Numbered from the stretch's first letter, positions 35,709 to 47,159 are shown. The stretch is DNA of 64,000 nucleotides from Clarkia xantiana subsp. parviflora (GCA_036873135.1 JAPTYO010000024.1:2418001-2482000), one strand, 5' to 3'. Program-made: numbers and translations. The notes: generated from the sequence alone by a model not told the origin.

Positions 35709-35921
35709 CCTATAAAAGGGCAGGAGGTCACCTCAGATCACTTACGTTGAGTTGAATACACTTTGATATCTGTTACTTGCCAGTCAGACGAAGTACTCAT
35801 TTAAGCATCGGAGAGGGATTCTGGGTCACCGCCCGGTCTATCCCCTCTTGCAGGATTACGTGGAGCAAAGGAGCTAGGATTGCCGTCAAGATCCGTACCG
35901 GAGTTCCACCGTGATCCAACA
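35709..35921 (+). repeat. 3' LTR of element 2, last segment
   Basis: The CCTAT duplication followed by the R/U5 end of the family A LTR, AAAAGGGCAGG...GATCCAACA. With 24576-25011 and 34531-34569 it makes 683 bp, the expected 698 minus the 15-bp deletion. Confidence 0.93.
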
Positions 35922-38285
35922 ATGGCCTTCTCTCTTTTCATGGCATAAAACCCGCATCAGATCTTCAGAATGAAAAGTCAACATGGAAAATGTGTATATG
36001 ATTGTCTGATGATGACAGGACTCACTGACCTTGAGCCTAATCAAGTACAGTAACCACATCAGTAAAAGGGAAACCTTCTCTGCTCACCATACAGGGTTCG
36101 AAAGAAGTCAACCATGATCCTCATATCATAGAGAGAACCAGACCATAAAGGTCTTATACGATAATCCAGTGGGTTAAACCATGTTGATAAAGTGCGTCTC
36201 AAGTACGCCTCGTAGGTCATGTGTATGAAGCTGTAAAATGTTTTATACAGACACTGATCATTTGATGTGATTCACTCGTGAATTTACTCAGATGTGATGT
36301 TCAACATGGCTTAAAGTTCTCGACTATCTATGCGACAATCATGGATCAAATACGCGAACTTCAGATCAAGAACCCTACCATTGCCATTTATCGTTCGTTT
36401 GAGTTACTAAAATTTCGGTTATTTCGAGATTTAGATTTATTGAATAAATTAGTTTCCATACGATTCGAAATGTGATCCACTTGTAATAATTAATCGACTA
36501 AGTTGAACGGGATCGATCTGAAACAAAATTTCGGCTAGGTAAAACTGGTCGAATAAAACGAAACGATTCACGTACTCGGTCATCTCAGTCGGGAATACTT
36601 AACTGAACATACACATCGATTGCGTAGCTTGATCGAAAGATTTAGTATTTCTTTAACATTAGTACTCCATTAAATGAAATAATCATGTACATAACTGATA
36701 GGATTAAATTGAATCAAATTCAGAAATGAAACGATTTAACCATGGATTAAACCTTGGTAAAATGCGCCACGCGCAAGTGGACCTCGAAAGATGGAACACA
36801 TCGTTTCAAAATACGAGTTTAATGATGAAGTGTTTTAAATGATTAAGTGCTGAATTTTCGTTTGCATCCCTTCGCAAACAACTTACTGATAACGTTTACA
36901 TCGGTAAGAAGTATGCTTCATAAGCTACCACGACCTTGTAAAAGTATCAACTGACGCATAAGGTGAAAACCCAAAAAATGCTCAGTTCGGAGATGGGATA
37001 AAATCTCAAAGATAAGTTTGCAAACGAAGAAGGATGAAGTCGGTAAAACGATTTTCCTTCCATACGCCTTGAACGATAAGTTAGGCTAGGCATTTAAATC
37101 AAATGACACACACACTTCAAGAAGCACAGTTCATAAACATAATGTTAGAGTCAATATTTCAGACGTTTCCTATGGGATGAAGAAGATGATTCACATGTAT
37201 GTAAAACTGTGTTCCTATAAAATCGGTAAGACACGTCGCCAAAAAAGCTAAATAATGATAATGAGTTAAATTATATCATCATGCGACATTGATATGTGCA
37301 TTAAACACGTATTTGGACCAAGAGTACGATATCTGCTCTTAGATAAGCCTGCTTAAAGCTTCGGAAAATGGTGCCGTGGTCGAACATGAGACATTACATC
37401 ACTTGAGGACGAATTTCCAATGCATGGTCATTTTTCATACAAATGTAGTCTTGATCGAATCAAAGCAGGAGTAGACTGAAAATCAGGTCCCACTTACTTC
37501 GAGTGGGATATTTGAACCGACAACACAAAATGACATAGAAAATGATAATGGAAACATTTTTCATGGTAAATCCAGTGGGAGGAATAAACCCTACTATATG
37601 AAATCACTGTTGCCGCAGAGACGAATCAAGTAGAACCTGATAGTCATATTGCTGAACCAGTAATGTCACAACTACCTATACTACCAATTGTTCCCAGTCG
37701 AAGTGAACCGGCCAAATTGGTTCCAGGTCCTTTTGATCAAGGAATTCATCTCGAAAGTAAAACCCCGAGACCGAGAGGTCGACCAAGGAAAGTTGTAGGT
37801 CAAGGTTCAAGCACTGCTTTTATTCCCAGTAGAAGCATTGCTCCGATAAGAAGCATTATTTCGTGTGGTAGAAACGTTCAGACTCAAGATGGGATGAACA
37901 AGCCTAGACGAAAGTCAAAGGCATCTAACTTCTCTCAAGAAGTATCCCATCAAGAATGGTGAAAACCTCACTCTAAAAATTGTTGACGAGCATTGGATAG
38001 GCCTCAAGTGGGGAAATGGAGGAAAACAATATAAATAAAGAGACCGCCTAAATGAAAGCCATTATAGTCTATAGTTGATTTACCTGCTAACCACAGGGGC
38101 ACAAGGATACGTGAGTCCTGAAAGAAGGCTCACCACTGATGGAACATGTCGGGTGATACATAGCCCGACTAATTGCGAAAGGATAAATCCAACTTCACGA
38201 AGTGGACTTTAACGAAATGAACTCATCGAATGTGCGTAAAACCACGATTAAGGCCATTTATGGTCCTGGTCACAGGTCTCGGTTT
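35922..38285. other. Unassigned AT-rich DNA between element 2 and the copia remnant
   Basis: No recognisable gene. Short frames only; the longest useful-looking one (37663-37962) starts MSQLPILPIVPSRSEP and has no domain I know, though its place just upstream of copia RT could make it the tail of a copia integrase-RT linker. The first bases after element 2 (ATGGC) are the probable right target-site copy. Confidence 0.5.
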
Positions 38286-39527
38286 TGAGCTGCACCAAAT
38301 TAATGTTAAAGACTACATTCCTCCACGGAAACCTGGAGGAAGAGATCTACATGGAGCAGCCAGAGGGTTTCATTACTCTTGGTAACGAACTTAAACTTTG
38401 AAAACTCCAGAGGTCATCTACGGTCTTAAATAGTCGTCTCGGCAATGGTACCACAGATTCCAAGAGAAATCGTAGGAAATGGACTCGTGAATCTTCACGA
38501 GGATCCGTTCATGTATTATAAGACCTCCGGGTCTAAGTATGTCATCTTAACCTTATACGTGGACGACATACTTATTGCCGCAAACGATGTGAGTTTTATG
38601 AACAAGTGAAAGTCCTGGTTGGCATCTGTATTCGATATGAAAGACATGGGAGAAGCCACGTACATCTTAGGCATTAAAATTGCTAGAGATCGGGCTACCC
38701 GGAAATTATGTCTATCTCAAGAAGCTTATATAAAAAAATTGTTGAAAAGGTTCAGATTACAAGATGCCAAACCCGTGCATACGCCGGTGGTGTTTGGGTG
38801 AGCACTGTCGAAACATGATGGCCCCAAGAACCTGGCTGAGCGAGAACAGATGAAGGTGCATAGTATTTAAGCATGGTCGGTAGTCTCATTTACGCCATGC
38901 AATGCACCCGTCCGGACATCTGTTACGCCGTGGGCCTAGTAGCACGATTCAAATCAGATCCTGGCTATCAACATTTAAAGGCTGTAAAACAAATTATTCG
39001 TTATCTGAAAGGTACTGGCGATTACGCACTGTCCTCTGAGGGCAGGACGTTAGAATTGACCAGTTACAGTGACGCCGACCATGGTGGCGATCCGGATGAT
39101 CATAAGTCCACCACAGGAGGAGTCTTTCTCCTTGCTAATGTCGCCATTTCATGGACGAGCAAGAAGCAAACCTGTGTCGCGCTGTCTACGTTGGAATCGA
39201 AATTCGTCACTCTCTCCAAAAACGCACATTAAGCGGTCTGGCTGAAAAGGCTTCTTATTGCACTGCCTGGTGACAAAGATGTGAGTAAACCTGTCGTGGT
39301 ACACTCTGACAGTCAGGCAGCTATTGTGGTAGTTAAGAATTCAAAGTACCATAGTAGGACTAAACACATTGATGTAAACATTTTTATGCTAAATCTATGG
39401 TAGAAGACAATACAATCACTTTGGAATACTTGTCCACTGATAACATGGTTGCGAACCCATTAATTAAACCACTACGCAGGGAGATATTCGAAAAGCATGT
39501 AAAACCGCTTGAATTGCGTAGGGTTTA
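38286..39527 (+). pseudogene. Ty1/copia pol remnant (RT and RNase H), plus strand
   Basis: RT signatures are present: a block ending HGNLEEEIYMEQPEGF near 38320-38370, YVDDI at 38556-38570, and FDMKDMGEATYILG near 38632. RNase H has MQCTRPDICYAVG near 38897 and DADHGG near 39075. Several stops and frameshifts interrupt it, for example near 38390, 38430, 38610, 38800 and 39230. The pol stop is about 39527. Codon use and AT content differ from the GC-rich gypsy frames. Confidence 0.88.
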
Positions 39528-39626
39528 AAAGTGGCATGTATATGGGATAACATTTTGATAATTGAAAGTTAAATTTTTAACAAACGAGAGAATTGCAATC
39601 GAGTTTATGATAAATCGACTTCATAA

Positions 39627-40438
39627 TGTGTGAATACATCAGATTTGCGATCTATAAACTATGTCGTAGGAGGCCGCAATCCTCAGCCAAACTATGTCGA
39701 AGGGCCTTACCTAGTCACACATGTACGGTCGTCTTGCGGTGGAGGATGGCCTCTACCAAGCAAGGCTGGCTAAGAATCAGGGGGATAAACCTGATTACGC
39801 AAGACGATTATTGTTAGATTACGAGGAGTAATCACAACGGATACTATAAACATGGTACATGCTAGTAATCGAAATTACGCACCGGAAGATTCGCACATAC
39901 CTCACAAGTAGTCCGTAGTCCCAAGATCCTTGCAGAAGGGAGTTCACGATCCTCCAGTCGACACCCGTAGAGGTTCTTGTGAAGGAAGCCCTACGCGGTA
40001 TATTCTCCACATCAAAGCCTCAAATCGATTCTTGGCAGGGGACGAATCTCCGGAGTGTTTGCTCGAAGGTAAATTAGCACACCCTTGGTGTCTGTGTGGT
40101 TCGGCCGAACTAGGGTGTTATGGGGGAGGGTTTTTCTCATTAAAACACTCTAAGATGGAATTAAGGATTAACCTAATAAAACCCCTAACACCCCATATAT
40201 ATACGAGGAGTAAAGTGGACAACAGTCCACTTTACCCCTCACTAATATTCGGCCGGCCTATGTATAAGGGAGGCCCAATTTTGGGCCTCCCATGTCAATT
40301 GGGATTTGGGTCTGGCCCAATGTCCTAATGTGAAATGTACCCAATTAACTTAGATAACATATACATATAATGAGATTCCATTTACGGCGCCCATCACCAT
40401 ATGCTTACAGCTCCCACTCGCCGGATTGGGAGGGTGCT
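39627..40438 (+). repeat. Probable partial 3' LTR of the plus-strand copia element
   Basis: The first 200 bp (TGTGTGAATACATCAGATTT...) match, in inverted orientation, the start of the minus-strand copia LTR near 41446-41250. The rest diverges. It is cut at 40439 by the minus-strand copia element. Start chosen by analogy with that LTR. Confidence 0.5.
40210..40291. other. Two adjacent perfect hairpins
   Basis: GTAAAGTGGAC (40210-40220) pairs with GTCCACTTTAC (40225-40235) across a 4-base loop. GGGAGGCCCAA (40268-40278) pairs with TTGGGCCTCCC (40281-40291) across 2 bases. A TATATATAC run lies just upstream (about 40196). The role is unknown. Confidence 0.6.
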
Positions 40439-41446
40439 TGTTAATGTATTGTCGTCCAAATCTGCATCAACGTTTCACTCATTTGATCTCGCCCCTGCTT
40501 TCAAATAGTTCATACGAGGTTTGTCGTGCGACCGACGGATACGACGAGCATCGTACTACTCATCTGTTAGGAGTGCTGTAGCGCTCGCGGAACGTTGATT
40601 CCCTTTTCGCCAATCAACATGTTATAAACAACATTTATATAGTGATGCGCTGTATTCTAGGTCAACTGATAATTCTCCTTTTTCCTAGTTTCCTCATAGG
40701 AACACTTCTCCAAGGCATCCGTACAAGTATCCATAACCTTCAACTAATATCCGGTTGGTGGCCACCTAGTGAATACAAGAGTCGGTGAATTACAGGTGAA
40801 CTTGACCATCCCCATCACTCATATCCTTAGTCAAACCCTACCGGTTTCCAAAGACGTGGTCACTGGGCCTTTTTGTTCAGCACTACGCTCGTATGCTGGG
40901 AAGCAAACATTGATCCTCACCTTAGATATGAGTTCCGATTCCGTGAGGATACTTTAGGTGCCTCTTTATAAGGCTCCCGGGATCAATCACACGCTCGAGG
41001 TGAAGACGTTTGCGCCCGCGAGAATCACGAGGATTCTTATCTAGCACAACCGAGTTGTGACCCCGTGGTCGAACATGGCACGCGCAGTATGAAGCACGCG
41101 TCGATAGCATACCTGAACTTTTAAGTTGATAGGAATGAGATATGTCAATCATGCTATCGAAGATTCTCATCTGGCCCAGAATGTGGATTAATGACAAACA
41201 AAGTTCATCACGGCGATTTGCAAAACGAAGATCATGTCGAGTTACTTCGAGACTAGATAATCGTCCTGCGTAATCAGGTTTATCCCCCTGACTCTTAACC
41301 AATCTTTCTTTGTAGAGGCCTCCCTCCACCGCAAGACGACCGTACCTGTGTGATGAGGTAAGACCCACATTCGACATAGTTTTGGCAGAGGATTGCGTCC
41401 TCCTACGACTTAGTTTATAGACCGTAAATCTGATGTATTCAAACAT
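40439..41446 (-). repeat. 3' LTR of the minus-strand copia element
   Basis: On the plus strand it begins TGTTAATGTATTGTCG. The right boundary is placed at ...TTCAAACA because this gives TGTT/AACA ends. The first 650 bp match 43754-44388 closely. Confidence 0.65.
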
Positions 41447-41539
41447 TATGATGTCGATTGATCATAAATTCAATTGCAATTCTTTCGTTTCAAAAATGTA
41501 ACTCTCAAATATCAAAATGTTATCACAGATACATGCCAC

Positions 41540-42830
41540 TTTTAAACCCTACGCAATCCAAGCTGATTTAAATGCTTTTTGAATATCTCCCTGCGTAGTG
41601 GTTTAGTTAATGGGTCCGCAACCATTTTATCAGTGGACAATTATTCCAAAGTGATTATATTGTCTTCTACAATAGATTTAGCATAAAAATATTTCACAAA
41701 ATGTGTTTGGTCATACTATGGTACTTCAGATTCTTTACTGCCGCAATGGCTTCCTGATTGTCAGATAACACCTTCACAGGTTTTCTCCCGACATCGCCAT
41801 CTAGCAACGCAGTAAGAAACATTTTCAGCCAGACCGCTTCTTGTGCAATCTTGGAGAGGGCTACGAATTTCGATTCCATCATGGACAGCGCGACACAGGT
41901 TTTCTTATTGCTCGTACATGAAATGGCGGCATTAGCAAGGAGAAAGACTCCTCCTGTGATGGACTTACGATCATCCAAATCGCCACCATGGTCGGCGTCA
42001 CTATAACCGGTCAATTCTAATTTCCCGCCCTCATAGCACATAGCGTAGTCAGCAGTACCTTTCAGATAATGAATAATTCATTTTACAGCCTTTAAATGTT
42101 GATAGACAAAATCTGATTGGAAACGTGCTACTAGGCCCACGGCATAAGAGATATCCGAACGGGTGCATTGCATGGCGTACATCAAACTACCAAACATGCT
42201 TAAATACTCTGCACCCTTTATCCGTTCTCGCTCTGGCAGGTTCTTGGGGCCGTCACGTTTTGACAGTGCGCACCCAAACACCACCGGTGTACACCACCGG
42301 CCTAAGTTGTACATGGCTTTTCCCATGTCTTTCATCTCAAATATAGATGCCAACCATGACTTTGACTTGTTCATAAGACTCACGTCGTTTGTGGCAATGA
42401 GTATGTCGTCCAAGTATAAGGTTAAGATGAAATACTTAGACCCAGAGGTCTTATAATACACGTACGGATCCTCGTGTAGATTCACGAATCAGTTTCCAAC
42501 GATTTCCTCGTGGAATCTGCGGTACCATTGCCGAGACGACTGTTTAAGACCATAGATGGACCTTTGGAACTTACAAATTTTACGTTCGTTACCAGGAGTA
42601 ATGAAACCCTCAGGTTTCTCCAAGTAGATATCTTCCTCCAGGTTTCCGTGGAGGAATGCGGTCTTAACATCCATTTGGTGCAGCTCGAAATCGAGTGTTG
42701 CGATTAGATCCATAAATGGTCCTAACCGTGGTTTTACGCACATTCGGTGTGTTTGTTTCTTCAAATTCCTATCCGTGAATTTAGGTATATCCTTTCGCAA
42801 TTAGTCGGTCTTTGTATTGCCTAACTTGTT
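41540..42830 (-). pseudogene. Ty1/copia pol remnant (RT and RNase H), minus strand
   Basis: Reading leftward: an RT block with DVKTAFLHGNLEEDIYLEKP near 42670-42610, YLDDILIA near 42415, KDMGKAMYNLG near 42320, RNase H with MQCTRSDISYAVG near 42175 and DADHGGDLDD near 41995. Breaks include a stop near 42489, a deletion after MYNLG that removes the segment present in the plus-strand copy, and a frame break near 42078. It is a paralogue of 38286-39527; the two copies converge. Confidence 0.88.
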
Positions 42831-43014
42831 CCATCAGTGGCGAGCCTCTTTTCAGGACTCACCGTATCCTTGTTCCCCTGTGGTTAGCAAGGAAATCAAC
42901 TACAGACTATAATGGCTTTCATTTAGGCGATCTCTCTCTTTTATTGTTTTCCTCCATTTTCCAATGCTTACCAACATTCTTTAGAGTGAGGGTATCACCC
43001 TACTCAATGGGTCC

Positions 43015-43330
43015 TGTTGGATCCTTTTCGAGTGGGGAGTCGGATCCTGTTAGTGACGACGGAAGAATGCCTCGGGTCGCTCCTATTTCGGGTCCTCGTG
43101 CATGCCGAACTCGTACGTCTCCGTATTCCTGCAAGAGGGGTAGTATCGCACACCATGCAAGGGGGGGGGGTGGAATGCGATGAACCCTCTCCGAAGCTCA
43201 AGTCAGGTATTTTAGAGAGAGAAAGTAAGAGAGAGGGCAGAGCTTCTGCTGTCAACTTCTGAATTAGTTTTGAAATGAATGATCAAAGCCCCTATTTATA
43301 GGAAACCTTGGAATCAAACCGGTTTTCGAA
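43015..43330 (-). repeat. Fragment or solo LTR of a third Tat-like family (D)
   Basis: On the minus strand there is a TATA box (TATAAATA, 43300-43293), then the motif GGAGAGGGTTCATCGCA, a C tract, CCCCTCTTGCAGG, and an end GGATCCAACA at 43015. TATA, the R hairpin core and the end match the logic of families A and B, but the rest differs. The upstream boundary is not resolved (placed near 43330; U3 may extend to about 43460). Confidence 0.6.
43134..43190 (-). other. Conserved R hairpin, family D form
   Basis: On the minus strand the outer stem is AGAGGG (43190-43185) with CCCTCT (43139-43134). The inner stem is ATCGCA (43181-43176) with TGCGAT (43150-43145), with further CACC/GGTG pairing around the C tract. 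It starts about 103 bp after the TATA box. Confidence 0.6.
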
Positions 43331-43735
43331 CGGTCCGACGTCGGTTCAATGCAAAGTATGAACTGAGCGTAGACGGGAGTAAAGCTGACATCGGGAGGGT
43401 TCGCACGTGCAATGTTTGCGTAGGGGTTCACATGTCAATAATAGGAGGTCCGGAATAACGGGACAATCCGGAAAAAATTGGGAACAAGTGGAAATTTAAA
43501 GATCAAATTTTAATAAGATCTTCAATCCAATGTTTGATTTTGATAAATATCACCCTTTTCTTGAAGATATGAACATCAAATTTCCTAAGAACACCATGAA
43601 AATTTCGGACCTCACATAAACCATAAAATTCATAATTTTAAAAATCCCTTTTAAAAATTTCGGTCCAAAATTATAAATTTTCAAGAACACCAATTTATCA
43701 AAATCATGAAGTCTTAACACATGCTCTTAACACAT
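43331..43735. other. Copia 5' leader or family D U3, unresolved
   Basis: AT-rich sequence between the family D motif and the copia primer site. No ORF of note and no boundary that I can fix. Confidence 0.4.
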
Positions 43736-43747
43736 GCTCTGATAACA
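43736..43747 (-). promoter_or_regulatory. Primer-binding site of the minus-strand copia element
   Basis: On the minus strand this reads TGTTATCAGAGC, one base off the standard plant copia site TGGTATCAGAGC (initiator Met tRNA). It lies six bases from the LTR end at 43754. Confidence 0.7.
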
Positions 43748-43753
43748 CATGCC

Positions 43754-44388
43754 TGTTAATGTATTGTCGTCCAAATCTGCATCAACATTTCACTCCTTTG
43801 ATCTCGCCCTTGCTTCCGAATAGTTCATAAGAGGTTTTCCGTGCGACCGGCGAACACGACGGGCATCGTGCTACTCATCAGTTAGGAGTGTTGTAGCGCC
43901 CGCGGAACGTTGATTACCTTTCTCCAATCAACCTGTCATAAACATTATAGTGTCGCGTTGTATTATAGGTCAACTGATAATTCTCATTTGCATAGTTTCC
44001 CCATAGGAATACTTCTCCAAGGCATCCGTACAAGTATTCACAACCTTCCGGTTGGTGGCCACCTAGTGAATACAAGAGTCGGGGAATTATAGGTGAATTT
44101 GACCATCCCCGTCGCTCATATCCTTAGTCAAACCCAACCGGTTTCCAAAGACATGGTCACTGGCCCTTTTTGTTCGGCACTACGCTCGTACGCCGAGAAG
44201 CGAACATTGAGCCTGACCTTAGATATGAGTTATGAGTCCGTGAGGATACTTCAGGTGCCTCTTCATAAGGCTCCCGAGATCAATCACATGCTCGAGGTGA
44301 AGAAGTTTGCGCCTGTTAGAATCACGAGGATTCTTATCTAGTACAACTGAATTGTGACCCCGTGGTCGAACATGGCACGCGTAGTATG
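43754..44388 (-). repeat. 5' LTR of the minus-strand copia element, partial
   Basis: 635 bp matching 40439-41090. It is cut by element 4 in the sequence GTAGTATG; the remaining 350 bp of this LTR are not in the window. Confidence 0.8.
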
Positions 44389-45104
44389 TGTTGGATCACG
44401 GTGGAACTCCGGTACGGTCTTTGACGGCGATCCTAGCTCCTTCGCTCCACGTGGTCCTGCAAAGAGGGGATAGACCGGGCGGTGACCCAGAATCCCTCTC
44501 CGATTCTTAAATGAGTATCTCGTGTGGACTGGCAAGCAGTAATCTCAAAATTTATATCACAACGTATTTGATCTGAGGTGACCTCTGCCCTTTTATAGGC
44601 GGAGAGGTACCTCAGTTAACTGGTGAACCGTTGGGGGTGGTTAGCCCGTATTCCGCGTATCTCGGGCACGATCCCGCCTATATAGGCCATGATCTCACTT
44701 ATCTCGGCCACGCCCCGCGTATCTCGGCCACGCTCCGCGTATCTTAACTGCGCTCCGCGTATCTCGGCCACGTCCCGCGTATCTCGGCCTTAATCTCTGA
44801 TAGCAAGTCCCGACTAACATCGGGGACTCCAGAGTTATCTCGTTGTGTCACCGCTCAGGGCCCCTCGTCATCGTGACAGGGCCAATCATTCTCAGGGATT
44901 TGTCATCGGGGCCTACTTAAAGGCTTCTCATCGGGAGCTTCTAGCTCACCTATCGGGACCGACTATGTCGGGACCTTTCATCATCGGGACTCCCTACGTC
45001 GGGACCCTTCACCTTGGTCTTCTTGACCTCCATTTAGGGCCCAGTGGGCCTATTCGCCGTTTCCTCACCGTTAAAGGGCCTAACGGCTATAGCCAAACCC
45101 ATTA
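44389..45104 (-). repeat. 3' LTR of element 4 (A')
   Basis: A 716-bp LTR starting TGTTGGATCACGG on the plus strand. The other end reads CCCATTA where the others read CCCATCA. It shares the TATA box, U3 repeats and R hairpin with family A but has many substitutions and extra U3 units. Confidence 0.88.
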
Positions 45105-45118
45105 TTTGCCCCCAAGAC
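45105..45118 (-). promoter_or_regulatory. Polypurine tract of element 4
   Basis: On the minus strand GTCTTGGGGGCAAA beside the LTR, identical to the other family A tracts. Confidence 0.8.
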
Positions 45119-45484
45119 ATGAGGGACTTACAGTTCGTCGTGTCTTTCAACTCTCGACCTCTCGACGTCGAAGTCGGGGATCTTTCCCTTGTCATAGTCA
45201 TCCAGTGTAAGTCTTCTCGTTCACGTTTTCTTAATGCCTTGTGGATAACTGCCAAATCCGAGAGGACTCCTCGGTTCCCCAGCCATTTAATGCAGCAGAT
45301 AACGAAGCGACGTCTTCAGTACTCATGCCTGATTTTTCGCGCCTGCTTTTTCTGAAGAGTGCTTTTCAGGCTGTTTCATTATTGCGTCCGTTGCCATTCT
45401 GCACGTTTCATCTCAACGATTCAGATCAGAATGCTTCAATTTCGACGGTTCAGATCGAAGCGTCTCTTCAACTGTCCTCTTCGT

Positions 45485-45492
45485 CTATAAAA
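45485..45492 (+). promoter_or_regulatory. TATA box of antisense gene, element 4
   Basis: CTATAAAACCCTAACC lies about 165 bp before the ATG at 45652. Box and spacing are conserved with element 1 although the surroundings have diverged. Confidence 0.62.
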
Positions 45493-45651
45493 CCCTAACC
45501 GCGGGCACGGTTTCACTTTTACCGTCTCCGAATTTTCAAAAGCTCTCTGCAATTTCTCTGACATTTCAAGCTCTGCGATTCCGAAGATCTTAGTGTTCCT
45601 CCGATCAACTTTCCGGCGACGTCAAGTTCACTCCTTCAACCTTCAATCATC

Positions 45652-47159
45652 ATGTATGGTAAGGGTTTCTTCTTGGTTGTTCGTTTATCTTTCCCTTTAT
45701 TTCTACTTGATTTGTTCACAATTTTCCGGAAAACCCAATGTCCCTTTCCATGGCTGATTTCAGACAGTGAATCCGGTTCCGAGGGAAGGAAGCCCTTTAA
45801 CTTCGACTATGGTCTGAACGAAATCTCCAGCACCGCCTATGATGCAGCTCTCCGGGAGGGATGCATCACCTCTACCTGGGAACCTCGTTTCCCCTATCCC
45901 TGGCCTCGTCCCTTGGGTAGCCTTGAGGTTACTCGTCCCCGGAAAGGGGAGGTATTTGTCTCTACGGGACAAGTATCCGCGGGGATCAGATTTCCCTTCT
46001 GCGGTAATCTGGACGAGATGTGCCAGCACTACAAAACCCATCCAACTACTTTCTCTCCGCATGCCATACGCCTGTGGAACGCCTTCCAGGTCCTCTGCTT
46101 CCGACAGCAGTGGGTATACAGCCTCAAGCTCTTCAGGACCTTTTACGGGATGAAGTGCAACGAGGCAGGGGTTTGCGCCTTCTATCCCCGGATGCCAAAG
46201 TGGAACAAGACGCAACTCGGGTTGTGCAACTGGACCACTGACACCTGGAATGTGGTCAAGGGTCGGAGACTCCTGGTCGATACGGGGTCCGACAATAGCG
46301 GGTGGAAGAGGAGATACTTCTTCATCAAAAACTCCTCGATCCCATGGCCCCGATGGGAGGTGGAAGCGGATTCTCCTCCCGCCTTCCACACCTATACCGA
46401 TGAAGACTTCCAGACTCTTCGGCTCATCCAGATTTATCGGTGGGGGGAGTCTTACACTCCCCTTGACGCCAATTCTCTTGTGGAGCGGGACCTGGTGAAT
46501 GCCGGGATCCGACTCCTCGACATAATCTCCGGGGGGCAGCTCTTCGACGGCCCCTCCAATATGGTTTCCTGGGTAAACCTCTAACCCTTTTTCCTTTACT
46601 GTTTGCAGCCAAGAAGGTATCCGTGCTGACCAATCTGATCCTTCAGCAGGGCGAGACCGATGCTGTCCGCCCCACGCGGAAGAGGAAGTCAGCCAAGAAG
46701 GCTGATGCTCCATCGGGATCTCCTTCCGCGGAACAACCAAAGCGGAGCCGCGTGGAGGTGGATAAGCTCTTTGACGTCCAGAGCGCTGAAGAAGTTAAAA
46801 AGCTTCGTCTTGCTATTAAATCGTACAAGAGGATGGTCCCGAAGGAGTTGATTCCTTCGATCATGGAGGCCCGCATCGCTGATGTCAAACGAGTCCTTCG
46901 GGGGGAAACTCCTCATGTCCTGAAGGCGGGCTATTACAACTATCGCGGGAAGGATCAATATGTCTCCCGACGTATTGTTTGATGTAAGGGCTCTGATGAA
47001 CTTCCTGATTATATTTCTAAGGCCTCTTCTCGTCCTTTAAGTGCAGGTCGCTCAGGAGCTCCGTCGGGTGCTGGAGCTTCAGCGGGTGCACCACCCTCAG
47101 CAGGGGCGCCTCCTTCAACAGGGGAGGAAATCCCGACCGGCGAACAATTTCGTCGGGTG
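45652..47159 (+). pseudogene. Antisense accessory gene of element 4, first part
   Basis: Inferred exons are 45652-45658, 45764-46572 and about 46609-47159, interrupted by element 5 and continued at 58646. Introns keep G|GTAAGG...TTTCAG and TGG|GTAAAC...TTTGCAG despite sequence divergence. The first domain keeps the blocks GIRFPFCGNL and LWNAFQVLC, and exon 3 the Lys/Arg-rich start RPTRKRKSAKK. A TGG-to-TGA stop is at 46980-46982, before the insertion. Confidence 0.75.

Larger units (their letters stand above)
2747..35921 (+). mobile_element. Element 2: family A Tat-type Ty3/gypsy retrotransposon, split by three insertions
   Basis: The element has a 5' LTR (2747-3444), primer site, gag-pol, tandem array, antisense gene, polypurine tract and 3' LTR. 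Its own sequence lies in 2747-5547, 16847-25011, 34531-34569 and 35714-35921; the rest belongs to element 1, element 3 and a solo family B LTR. The flanks ATGGA and ATGGC agree in four of five bases and are a probable target-site duplication. The two LTRs differ by about seven substitutions plus a 15-bp deletion. gag-pol carries several frameshifts, so this copy is dead. Confidence 0.93.
40439..44388 (-). mobile_element. Minus-strand Ty1/copia element (visible part)
   Basis: The direct repeats 40439-41446 and 43754-44388 are its 3' and 5' LTRs, and a Met-tRNA-type primer site borders the 5' LTR. The interior keeps RT and RNase H remnants; gag, protease and integrase are missing, and a family D LTR fragment sits in the gap. 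Element 4 is inserted in the 5' LTR after 44388, so the rest of that LTR should lie right of the window. Left flank GTGCT. Confidence 0.8.

Noticed and set aside
35922..38285. Host gene between element 2 and the copia remnant
   Set aside because: Only short frames without motifs and no exon-intron structure that I can support.
45760..46740. 326-codon minus-strand ORF opposite exon 2 of the element 4 antisense gene
   Set aside because: It runs across an inferred intron and reads opposite a frame that is conserved with elements 1, 2 and 5. It is a shadow.
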